From Methylacidiphilum caldifontis (GTDB lineage Bacteria > Verrucomicrobiota > Verrucomicrobiia > Methylacidiphilales > CAMAQI01), in the NCBI GenBank assembly GCA_945860255.1, contig CAMAQI010000158.1:1-5742 (forward strand): DNA of 5,742 nt. Reading direction: 5' to 3'. Shown piece after piece: positions 1-5,153 of this stretch (positions within the stretch are counted from its first letter, which is position 1; each line of letters starts with the position of its first letter). Position numbers and translations under genes: made by a program. Below the pieces are notes generated by a model. That model made no database searches. It was given only the letters and a program-made list of their open reading frames with translations, and was not told where the DNA came from.

Positions 1-609
1 GTCCGTTGTCCCGCGAGCACTGACGGATTTTGGTTTACCCAATAACGCAATAACGAAGTCGGTATCATGAATATGAAGATCGAGTGCCGCTCCTCCGGAA
101 CGTTTTCCATTCAGAAGCCATTGATTGGAACTATAGGTCGGAGCTCCGGCGCGACGTTGAAGAGTTAAACTCAAGAGTTTTCCGGCTTTTTTGGATTTCA
201 CAAATTCGGTGAAAGCGGTGTATTCGGGCCAAAATCGAAGGACTTGTCCAATCTGCATCTTTACTTTTTTCTTTTTAGCAGCGTCACGCACTTTTTTGGC
301 ATCAGCAACGGTCAAGGCAAAAGGTTTTTCACAAAATACATTTTTACCATGAGCAATTGCTTCCAAGGCGGCTTGCGCATGAAGATCGGTCGGGAGACAA
401 ATATCGACAACATCGATTTCTTCTTTTGAAAAAAGTGCTTTCAAGCTCGAATAAATCGGAAGCTTTAATTTAATTTGATCACAAACTTTTTGGGCTCGAT
501 CTGAGTCGATATCAACAAAAGCCACTAATTTTGCATTGGGAATTTGACGGTAGCATTGTGCATGCATTGCCCCCATAAATCCCATTCCGATAATTGCTAC
601 TTTTTGCAT
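1..609 (-). CDS. Gfo/Idh/MocA-family NAD(P)-dependent sugar-type oxidoreductase, C-terminus cut by window edge
   Basis: An open frame of 203 codons starts at ATG 609 and runs off the left edge without a stop. The product begins MQKVAIIGMGFMG, a Rossmann dinucleotide-binding loop (GMGFMG, residues 8-13), with Asp33 at the end of the second strand, which usually favours NAD(H). The family EKP motif is at 94-96 (Lys95), and ALDLHIHDTD supplies Asp177 and His181, the expected catalytic partners of the lysine. The start is supported by an AAGGAAA ribosome-binding site (complement of 614-620). It lies 30 bases downstream of a paralogue with the same signatures (PTDLH, RFWPEY, LDLHIHDTD), so the pair arose by duplication and is probably co-transcribed. 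Family members typically have about 330-390 residues, so roughly 130 or more are missing. This copy is much richer in lysine and AAA codons than its neighbour. The substrate is unknown; a sugar, inositol or sugar-nucleotide derivative is inferred from the family. Confidence 0.9.
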   Translation of the reverse strand, partial: MQKVAIIGMGFMGAMHAQCYRQIPNAKLVAFVDIDSDRAQKVCDQIKLKLPIYSSLKALFSKEEIDVVDICLPTDLHAQAALEAIAHGKNVFCEKPFALTVADAKKVRDAAKKKKVKMQIGQVLRFWPEYTAFTEFVKSKKAGKLLSLTLQRRAGAPTYSSNQWLLNGKRSGGAALDLHIHDTDFVIALLGKPKSVSARGTTD

Positions 610-613
610 TTGA

Positions 614-620
614 TTTCCTT
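614..620 (-). promoter_or_regulatory. Ribosome-binding site of the partial dehydrogenase
   Basis: The minus strand reads AAGGAAA, with the GGA six bases before the ATG at 609. It is the clearest Shine-Dalgarno sequence in the minus-strand operon and confirms that start; the upstream genes have weak or no such signal. Confidence 0.6.
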
Positions 621-639
621 TTTTAATTTTGAAGTTGAT

Positions 640-1662
640 TCAAATTGAAATACGTCGACCCTCTTCCGCGGATTGAATCTCGGCTAAGGTCACTTCAAGC
701 GATTGCGTTGCCTGTTCCAATGTCGATTCTTCAATGGGCAAACCTTTTTGAATTTGTCCTATAAAATAGGCTAAAGTGGCATAATACCCGGACATACCTG
801 CTAAATTCGTGGATAATTTTGAATCCGATCCGATCTCACTTGAAGTAAACTTTAGTTTTGGATAATGAAAGTTTTCGAAAAATCGTAGGGTCGGAGTTTG
901 ATTACTTGAAAAATCGACAACACCTCCTGTAAATACCGCGCGATAACTCATTTCAAAAGGCCAATTTTCAGGAAGATTCCATCCTCCCTCGGCATGAACC
1001 ACCACGCCTTCATAGGCATAATCGGTAGAAATCCAATTCCATCCGCTCTCCTCCCGAACTCCACGAGAGGTCACTAAAAAAGGCTTTCCTAAAACCGAAA
1101 GAAGATAGTCCGTATCATGAATATGGAGGTCAAGAGCGGCCCCTTTACAGCGATGGGGATCCTCAACCCAGGAGCCTGCACTTTGTCTTGGCCGTGCGGC
1201 ATAACGGCGCAAACTCAGTGATTGCAGAGCTCCCCATTTTTTACTCCCGATTAAATCCTTCAGAAATCGATACTCAGGCCAAAACCGAATACAATGCCCG
1301 ACCATTGCTTGAACCCCTGCTTGCTGACGCGCGGCTTCAAGCTGGCTCGCCCCTTCTCTATCTAAAGCAATCGGCTTCTCACAAAAGAGATGTTTTCTCT
1401 CTCCCAGCACTTGTAACCCCATGGTTACGTGAAGGTCGGTGGGAACACAAAGATCGACCATATCACAAGGATAAGAAGCTAAGGCCTCCGATAATGTTTT
1501 TGAAACGGGAACTACTTTTCCCGAAGGAAGAGCCACCGTAGAGGTGCAGGCCAATAAATCAACGATCGCAACGACCTCCACCTCAGGAATCGCCTCATAA
1601 ATCGCGGCATGCGTCTTCCCCATAAAACCATAACCAACGAGCAGAACACGAGTCTTATTCAT
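640..1662 (-). CDS. Gfo/Idh/MocA-family NAD(P)-dependent sugar-type oxidoreductase (second tandem copy)
   Basis: A complete 340-residue protein, a normal length for the family. The N-terminal Rossmann domain (about 1-125) has the GYGFMG loop at 10-15 and Asp35 at the end of the second strand. EKP at 95-97 gives the catalytic Lys96. The C-terminal alpha/beta domain carries ALDLHIHDTD, with Asp178 and His182 where the family places its catalytic Asp and His. These residues suggest an active enzyme that oxidises a hydroxyl or reduces a ketone on a sugar-like substrate in the cytoplasm. It lies 17 bases after the PIG-L deacetylase and 30 bases before its paralogue, which supports one operon. The ATG has only a weak GGAT-type site about ten bases upstream. 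The segment after Asp35 (residues 36-58) differs strongly from the paralogue, which may mean different cofactor or substrate details. The exact reaction cannot be told from sequence. Confidence 0.93.
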   Translation of the reverse strand: MNKTRVLLVGYGFMGKTHAAIYEAIPEVEVVAIVDLLACTSTVALPSGKVVPVSKTLSEALASYPCDMVDLCVPTDLHVTMGLQVLGERKHLFCEKPIALDREGASQLEAARQQAGVQAMVGHCIRFWPEYRFLKDLIGSKKWGALQSLSLRRYAARPRQSAGSWVEDPHRCKGAALDLHIHDTDYLLSVLGKPFLVTSRGVREESGWNWISTDYAYEGVVVHAEGGWNLPENWPFEMSYRAVFTGGVVDFSSNQTPTLRFFENFHYPKLKFTSSEIGSDSKLSTNLAGMSGYYATLAYFIGQIQKGLPIEESTLEQATQSLEVTLAEIQSAEEGRRISI

Positions 1663-1679
1663 TTTGATTGCGATCCATT

Positions 1680-2531
1680 TTATAAATAACGTTGAATGTT
1701 TTTTGTAAGATCTTTTTCAAAGCGCGAAAGAATCGCTTTTAAATAGGGGAAAATTTGATCGCGAGTTCGATGCATCAGTGATGTTAAATCAAGAGCTAAT
1801 TCAATTTGAGACGCGGCATCTGTTTCATGGGGATTTGAAAAAGTCGCATTGGCGATACGCCGCCCTTTCACCGCTTCAGCGTAATTTTTACCCGCATCGA
1901 TTTGTGATTGGAAGAGGAGATTTATTTTTTTGGAAAGTGCCGGTTTCCCAAGCGCAAGCGCAATCCTATCTTGCTCTAAAACCCAATCAAGCCCTCTCCA
2001 AACCTCACAGGCGTAAAACTTTTTCGGCTTTCGCTTTGGCTCTAATTTTTGGAGAAGCTGAAGAAGAGGCAAAATAACAGCCAAATGGGAGGGATGCTTA
2101 TCAAAAGGATTATGGGAATAAAGCGTGTGAGGATTGCAATAAGAGAAGATCTTTTTTATCTCTTGAATCCAAGGGCGGACTCCTTTTGAAGAAGATAAAA
2201 GGTCCGCAGAGGAATATTGGAGCATAATCAAAGCGTTGTATTTCCCTAGTTTTGCCGCTTTAAGTTGCTCTTCGATCCGAACTCTCGCCATTTGTTCGGG
2301 ACTCATGTTTTGATACGGGCCCGCTTTGACGCTTTTAGCTCCATCCGTCACCACAATTCCTGTATAAAAAGAATCTTTGCTTTCATAGCAGCTTTCAATC
2401 CCATGAAAGGACATAAATTCCAAATCATCGGGATGAGCTCCAATCGAAAGATGCGTCGTTCTCTTGAGCGCCTCTTCCGAGGAAATTCCGGGAGGGACCC
2501 AAATAAATGCCTGGGGATGTTTAAATTTCAT
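1680..2531 (-). CDS. PIG-L/LmbE-family zinc-dependent N-deacetylase
   Basis: A 283-residue protein with the PIG-L signature GAHPDDLE at 31-38. His33 and Asp36 are predicted zinc ligands and Asp35 the general base. The third ligand is probably His149 in HPSHLAV (146-152), equivalent to the HPDH motif of MshB-type enzymes. VTDG (62-64 is TDG) and the RVRIEEQLKAAKLG helix (83-96) are also typical. The family removes acetyl groups from N-acetylglucosamine-type amino sugars (MshB, BshB, GlcNAc-PI deacetylase, archaeal diacetylchitobiose deacetylase). Some 25 residues precede the core (…LKRTTHLSIGAHPDD), which fits a sugar-catabolic branch I recall rather than a secreted enzyme; no signal peptide is seen. 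It follows nagB by 34 bases and precedes the dehydrogenases by 17, so it probably feeds a free amino sugar into the same pathway. No clear ribosome-binding site precedes the ATG. Confidence 0.88.
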   Translation of the reverse strand: MKFKHPQAFIWVPPGISSEEALKRTTHLSIGAHPDDLEFMSFHGIESCYESKDSFYTGIVVTDGAKSVKAGPYQNMSPEQMARVRIEEQLKAAKLGKYNALIMLQYSSADLLSSSKGVRPWIQEIKKIFSYCNPHTLYSHNPFDKHPSHLAVILPLLQLLQKLEPKRKPKKFYACEVWRGLDWVLEQDRIALALGKPALSKKINLLFQSQIDAGKNYAEAVKGRRIANATFSNPHETDAASQIELALDLTSLMHRTRDQIFPYLKAILSRFEKDLTKNIQRYL

Positions 2532-2565
2532 GGGGATTTCAGATGTAATCGTTAAAATAGGGGAA

Positions 2566-3360
2566 TTATTTATCCTGAGAAATTCTATCCGCCTTGGTTT
2601 TATTTTCGTAAACGTATTGATAATAGTCTCTCAACTCCAAACACGAAGCGGCCTCTTCATCGAGGAGAATCTTGGTCTTCGGATGCATCTGCAAAATCGA
2701 TGCCGGTATCCGCGCACTCACTGGACCTTCAACCGTCCGCGCAATCGCTTCCGCCTTCCCCTTTCCAAATGCAAGTAAAAGAATGGATTTTGCATCCATA
2801 ATCGTTCCAACACCCATGGTAAGAACATGAAACGGGACCTCTTCATCCTCCTTAAAAAAACGTTTATTATCTTCGCGTGTTCGAGAAATTAAGGTCTTGA
2901 TTCGTGTGCGAGAACTGAGTGAGGAGGAAGGCTCATTAAATCCGACATGACCCTCGCCTCCAATTCCAAGAATTTGAAGATCAATTCCTCCCGCTTCGGC
3001 GATTTGACGCTCATACTGGAGGCACTCTTGAGAGGCATCCATTGCAAGTCCATTGGGAATATGGATACGAGCAGGGTCCAAATTGACTCGCGAAAATAAA
3101 TGTTGATTCATGAAATAGTGATAAGAAGCGGGATGGATTGGAGAAAGACCCCAGTACTCATCGAGATTAAACGTGGTCACTTTTGAAAAATCCAACTCCT
3201 GGCGCTGATATTTCCGAGCTAATTCCTCATAAATAGGAACCGGAGTCCCCCCTGTGGCAAGGCCGAGAACTGCATCGGGACGACCACTGATCAAGTTCGT
3301 GATTTCATTGGCGGCATAAAGTGAGGCACTCGCAGAATCTTTAAAAATGATAATTTCCAT
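2566..3360 (-). CDS. nagB: Glucosamine-6-phosphate deaminase (isomerising)
   Basis: A 264-residue protein matching NagB nearly end to end (the E. coli enzyme has 266 residues). It converts glucosamine-6-phosphate to fructose-6-phosphate and ammonia. Visible motifs are LGLATGGTPVPIY (32-44, phosphate binding), NLDEYWGL (65-72, with Asp67 as the enolisation base), and GIGGEGHVGFNEP (132-144, with His138 and Glu143 of the ring-opening machinery). The position equivalent to E. coli Asp141 is Glu136; other family members carry Asn there. SSSLSSRTRIKTL (145-157) keeps the Ser, Arg and Lys positions that bind the allosteric activator GlcNAc-6-phosphate in E. coli, so allostery is possible. It is the first gene of the minus-strand operon. 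Its ATG has no recognisable Shine-Dalgarno sequence, and an AT-rich leader lies upstream. Confidence 0.95.
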   Translation of the reverse strand: MEIIIFKDSASASLYAANEITNLISGRPDAVLGLATGGTPVPIYEELARKYQRQELDFSKVTTFNLDEYWGLSPIHPASYHYFMNQHLFSRVNLDPARIHIPNGLAMDASQECLQYERQIAEAGGIDLQILGIGGEGHVGFNEPSSSLSSRTRIKTLISRTREDNKRFFKEDEEVPFHVLTMGVGTIMDAKSILLLAFGKGKAEAIARTVEGPVSARIPASILQMHPKTKILLDEEAASCLELRDYYQYVYENKTKADRISQDK

Positions 3361-3490
3361 AACGAATAGTTAAAACATAACCTAAATAATAAAAAATACA
3401 AATTAATATGTTATAAACATTAATAATTTGTTTTTAATATCAAATCTTCCATCTGTTCTCGTTCAAATTAAAAAATAAATTGAAATTCTT
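3361..3490 (-). promoter_or_regulatory. AT-rich leader, probable promoter region of the nagB operon
   Basis: These 130 bases between nagB and the decayed doc gene are very AT-rich and contain no ORF of note apart from the frayed end of the doc reading frame. As the only sizeable gap upstream of nagB it is the natural place for the operon promoter. Several TATTAT/TTAATA-like hexamers are present, but base composition makes a specific -35/-10 pair unreliable, so none is called. No terminator-like GC hairpin with a T run was seen. Confidence 0.4.
3408..3420. promoter_or_regulatory. Inverted repeat upstream of nagB, possible operator
   Basis: ATGTTATAAACAT is a perfect 5-base-arm dyad (ATGTT / AACAT, loop ATA) centred about 54 bases before the nagB ATG. 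A related imperfect dyad, GTTAAAACATAAC, lies at 3369-3381. Both have the form GTT...AAC. In DNA this AT-rich such dyads arise by chance fairly often, so a regulator site is only a suggestion. Confidence 0.25.
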
Positions 3491-3699
3491 TCATCTCTTT
3501 TTAGAGCCTTTTTGAAGCCATTGTGAATAGTCGCTTTCAGAAATCTCTCCTGCCGCAAGAGCAAAAGAGGATGCGGCTCCCCTAATGCGGAATCTAAAAG
3601 ACCCTCATCTCGAATCCCCGCTGAACCACCAAATTGTGAGAGCAACTGGTCGTGAAGCATTAAAACGACTTCACAGAGCACCCAGATAGGCTCTATCAT
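3491..3699 (-). pseudogene. Decayed Doc/Fic-fold toxin gene with internal deletion and frameshift
   Basis: From ATG 3699 the frame reads MIEPIWVL, then LMLHDQLLSQFGG, then GIRDEGLLDSALGEP: the first 42 residues of a death-on-curing (Doc) family protein, ending near 3574. The same frame then turns into unrelated sequence and stops at 3463. A different frame from 3577 to the TGA at 3491 reads AASSFALAAGEISESDYSQW and then LQKGSKKR, which resembles the usual C-terminal end of Doc proteins (LAAGEISEEEL..WL). Between the two parts some 50-60 residues are missing, including the catalytic HPFxxGNKR motif, and the junction also shifts the frame. Doc toxins are Fic-fold kinases or AMP-transferases that block translation; this copy cannot be active. 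Recognition of both ends rests on family memory and no alignment was run. An ORF that extends upstream to 3828 in the N-terminal frame is probably not coding, because typical Doc proteins begin at the MxEPxW position. Confidence 0.72.
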
Positions 3700-3806
3700 T
3701 TCGCTAATTCCCGAAGCGTATGCCGATAGCGATCCAGTAAACCCCGCCCATGATGATGAAATGTGGTTTCTTTGAGAGAGAGCTCTTTCAAGAAAACCGA
3801 ATTCAT
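3696..3806 (-). CDS. Small ORF overlapping the doc start, possible remnant of a partner gene
   Basis: ATG 3806 opens a 36-codon frame (begins MNSVFLKELSLKETTF, ends LRELAK) whose TGA overlaps the doc ATG as ATGA. That is the arrangement expected of an antitoxin-toxin pair with translational coupling. I do not recognise the protein; it is basic (contains HHHGR and DRYRHTLRELAK) and short for an antitoxin, with an in-frame stop just upstream. It may be the tail of a truncated antitoxin or a chance frame. Confidence 0.25.
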   Translation of the reverse strand: MNSVFLKELSLKETTFHHHGRGLLDRYRHTLRELAK

Positions 3807-3828
3807 CGTAATGCGTTTTCAATTCCAT

Positions 3829-4048
3829 TGAAACGGTTTATGGAGACTTAGCCTTAAAGGAATTGAGGTATTTCTTCGAAAGCTTTGATCCTTGCGTGAG
3901 GATATATTTAAAAAATCTTCTGTTTTGGACACTAATTGACCCCAAGGTAAATGTCAGTAAATGAAAAACAGTCACTGGAATCGCAATCCGCCATGTCAAC
4001 TCGGGAATAGGGTCGGTCGTCAATGAAAGAGGTTGGGAAGTCTCTCGC
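3829..4048. other. Intergenic stretch with no convincing gene
   Basis: These 220 bases separate the DinB gene from the doc remnant. The longest frame is a TTG-started minus-strand ORF of 61 codons (3838-4023) with a hydrophobic first half (IAIPVTVFHLLTFTLGSI) and a basic second half; it has no start signal and I recognise no family in it. Next to a broken toxin gene, decayed sequence seems more likely than a real small membrane protein. No hairpin terminator was found. Confidence 0.4.
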
Positions 4049-4657
4049 TCAGCTTTCAGCAGATCCCTGAGAAAGTCGATCCATGATTCGTTCGATCTGC
4101 TTCCGATGGATTCCCAGATGGACTCCCGCTAATGTATACCATCCTCCCGCATCCAAGGGCCCAAACCAAGGATGAGCAAAGGATACAGTCGTCTTCAAAT
4201 TTAAAAATGCCCCCGCGATCTCTAAAAGTTGATCGCAAGACTGTTCATACAACTCAACAATTTCAGCTCCGACTTCTAAGCCCGGCTTCACATCCTCAGT
4301 GCGCGCTGTCCCCTCCGGAATCTTCCCCCTCCCCAGCGTTTTCAAAATCTGAGAGATCGAATCATTCACGATTCGTAAATGATCCAATGTCATCCAAACA
4401 GACCAGTATCGACTGCTATCTTCAAGTCCCTGAAGCCGATCAATTAAAATACGCTTTTCTCCCCAAGCAGGATATTTAGAGCTTAAGCTCTCCAGAAGCT
4501 TTCGCACTTTAACTCGCTCCAGCTCAAAACTCTCCCGCATGGAATCTCTCGTTCCCCATTTTCTTCGAAGGGAAAAAATCATTCCTCCGACGAATCGTTC
4601 AATCACGGGTAACCCTGCCCCTGGCGCCGCTAACTTTGGTTCAATGGTTTGGTTCAA
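4049..4657 (-). CDS. DinB-fold (DinB_2/DUF1569-like) putative metal-dependent protein
   Basis: Up to 202 residues if read from the TTG at 4657. The body matches the DinB/YfiT four-helix fold: WMTLDHL with His93, the family-like HPWFGPLDAGGW (162-173), and HLGIHRKQIERI with the HxxxH pair His180/His184. His93, His180 and His184 are the expected metal triad. DinB-fold proteins include thiol-dependent S-transferases (bacillithiol, mycothiol) and many uncharacterised stress proteins, so the activity is open. The start is uncertain. The ATG at 4670 hits a stop after nine codons because of a 13-bp tandem duplication; TTG 4657 is in frame; ATG 4540 (residue 40, GAGAG about six bases upstream) would give 163 residues, nearer the usual family length. 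The gene is divergent from the HxlR regulator, whose putative operators lie 16-60 bases from the ATG at 4670, so shared control is likely. Confidence 0.75.
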   Translation of the reverse strand: MNQTIEPKLAAPGAGLPVIERFVGGMIFSLRRKWGTRDSMRESFELERVKVRKLLESLSSKYPAWGEKRILIDRLQGLEDSSRYWSVWMTLDHLRIVNDSISQILKTLGRGKIPEGTARTEDVKPGLEVGAEIVELYEQSCDQLLEIAGAFLNLKTTVSFAHPWFGPLDAGGWYTLAGVHLGIHRKQIERIMDRLSQGSAES

Positions 4658-4669
4658 TGGTTTGGTTCA
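4635..4669. repeat. 13-bp tandem repeat, 2.7 copies, at the DinB gene start
   Basis: TTTGGTTCAATGG occurs at 4635-4647 and 4648-4660, followed by nine bases of a third copy (4661-4669). The period, 13, is not a multiple of three. On the minus strand, ATG 4670 reads MNQTIEPNH and stops; with one unit fewer it would read MNQTIEPKLA and continue into the DinB frame. Confidence 0.95.
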
Positions 4670-4685
4670 TTAAGGGAGGTTATTA

Positions 4686-4710
4686 ATTTACTTGCAAATT
4701 GCAAGTAAAT
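4686..4710. promoter_or_regulatory. Operator 1 of the HxlR regulator (perfect 25-bp dyad)
   Basis: ATTTACTTGCAA at 4686-4697 and its exact reverse complement at 4699-4710 flank a single A. The core is ACTTG-N7-CAAGT, the kind of spaced palindrome bound by HxlR/DUF24 dimers. It sits between two divergent genes and upstream of the regulator's ATG, so autoregulation and control of the DinB gene are inferred. Confidence 0.75.
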
Positions 4711-4730
4711 TACTTGTCGATTGCAAGTCA
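4710..4730. promoter_or_regulatory. Operator 2 of the HxlR regulator (imperfect dyad)
   Basis: A second ACTTG-N7-CAAGT lies at 4712-4728 within TTACTTG...CAAGTCA, with an imperfect centre. Its centre (4720) is 22 bp from that of operator 1 (4698), about two helical turns, so two dimers would bind the same face of the DNA. Confidence 0.65.
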
Positions 4731-4751
4731 TCAGGATGCTATTGTTCTGGA

Positions 4752-5144
4752 ATGCCGAAAAAAAGAGCCCCTGCTGACAAAGGAGAAAAAAAACGATCTC
4801 CCTGTCCTGTTGCCTGTCTTCTCGATATTATGGGAGACCGCTGGACCTTACTTGTTGTACGAGATCTCTTTCTTGGGAAAACTCGATTTAAAGAGTTCAG
4901 CACCTCTCCTGAAGGAATCCCGACCAACATCCTCAGTGATCGACTGAATCGTCTATTAAATCGTAAAATCATTAAGCAAATTCCCCTTACGGATAGTCCG
5001 AAACGACTTGCCTACGAACTTACGGAGAAAGGAACTGATTTGGGGTCTCTCTTAAGAGAAATGTGTGACTGGGGATTAAAATGGGAAGAGGGAACGATGC
5101 TTGGCCTGCAGAATGATTCTCTCCAATCGAAAAAACAGGATTGA
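4752..5144 (+). CDS. HxlR-family (DUF24) winged-helix transcriptional regulator
   Basis: A 130-residue protein when started at ATG 4752, a usual length for HxlR proteins. Family hallmarks are CPVACLLDIMGDRWTLLVVRDL (split: CPVACLLDI 18-26, MGDRWTLLVVRDL 27-39), LFLGKTRFKEF, the recognition region GIPTNILSDRLNRL (56-69), and the wing ending YELTEKG. Cys18 just before PV matches the N-terminal cysteine that senses quinones, aldehydes or disulfide stress in YodB, HypR and relatives; Cys22 and Cys105 are also present. The frame is open upstream to a TTG at 4692, but that start would lie inside operator 1 and adds residues unlike the family, so 4752 is preferred. There is no good ribosome-binding site (AGGA at 4733-4736 is 15 bases away). 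The regulator probably represses itself, the methyltransferase 9 bases downstream and perhaps the divergent DinB gene. Confidence 0.92.
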   Translation: MPKKRAPADKGEKKRSPCPVACLLDIMGDRWTLLVVRDLFLGKTRFKEFSTSPEGIPTNILSDRLNRLLNRKIIKQIPLTDSPKRLAYELTEKGTDLGSLLREMCDWGLKWEEGTMLGLQNDSLQSKKQD

Positions 5145-5153
5145 GTTTAACCT

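Noticed and set aside
244..429. Plus-strand ORF of 61 codons near the left edge
   Set aside because: It lies wholly opposite the partial dehydrogenase, whose motifs are clear.
1188..1541. Plus-strand ORF of 117 codons within the dehydrogenase gene
   Set aside because: It is a shadow of the strongly supported minus-strand gene and has no family features. The same applies to the plus-strand frames inside the PIG-L and nagB genes.
3463..3828. A 121-residue hypothetical protein in the doc region
   Set aside because: Only residues 44-85 look like a real protein (Doc N-terminus). The rest is read-through of an upstream stretch and of the wrong frame after a deletion.
3888..3904. Short hairpin ATCCT/AGGAT as a terminator
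   Set aside because: The stem is only five pairs with no following T run on either strand.
3838..4023. Small membrane protein of 61 residues, or the end of an insertion sequence (a GGGGTCAATTAGTGTCC-like stretch on the minus strand)
   Set aside because: It has a TTG start, no ribosome-binding site and no recognisable family. No matching inverted repeat or target duplication was found, so an insertion-sequence end cannot be supported.
4692..4751. TTG-initiated 20-residue N-terminal extension of the HxlR regulator
   Set aside because: It would start inside operator 1, the added residues are unlike the family, and ATG 4752 gives the usual length.
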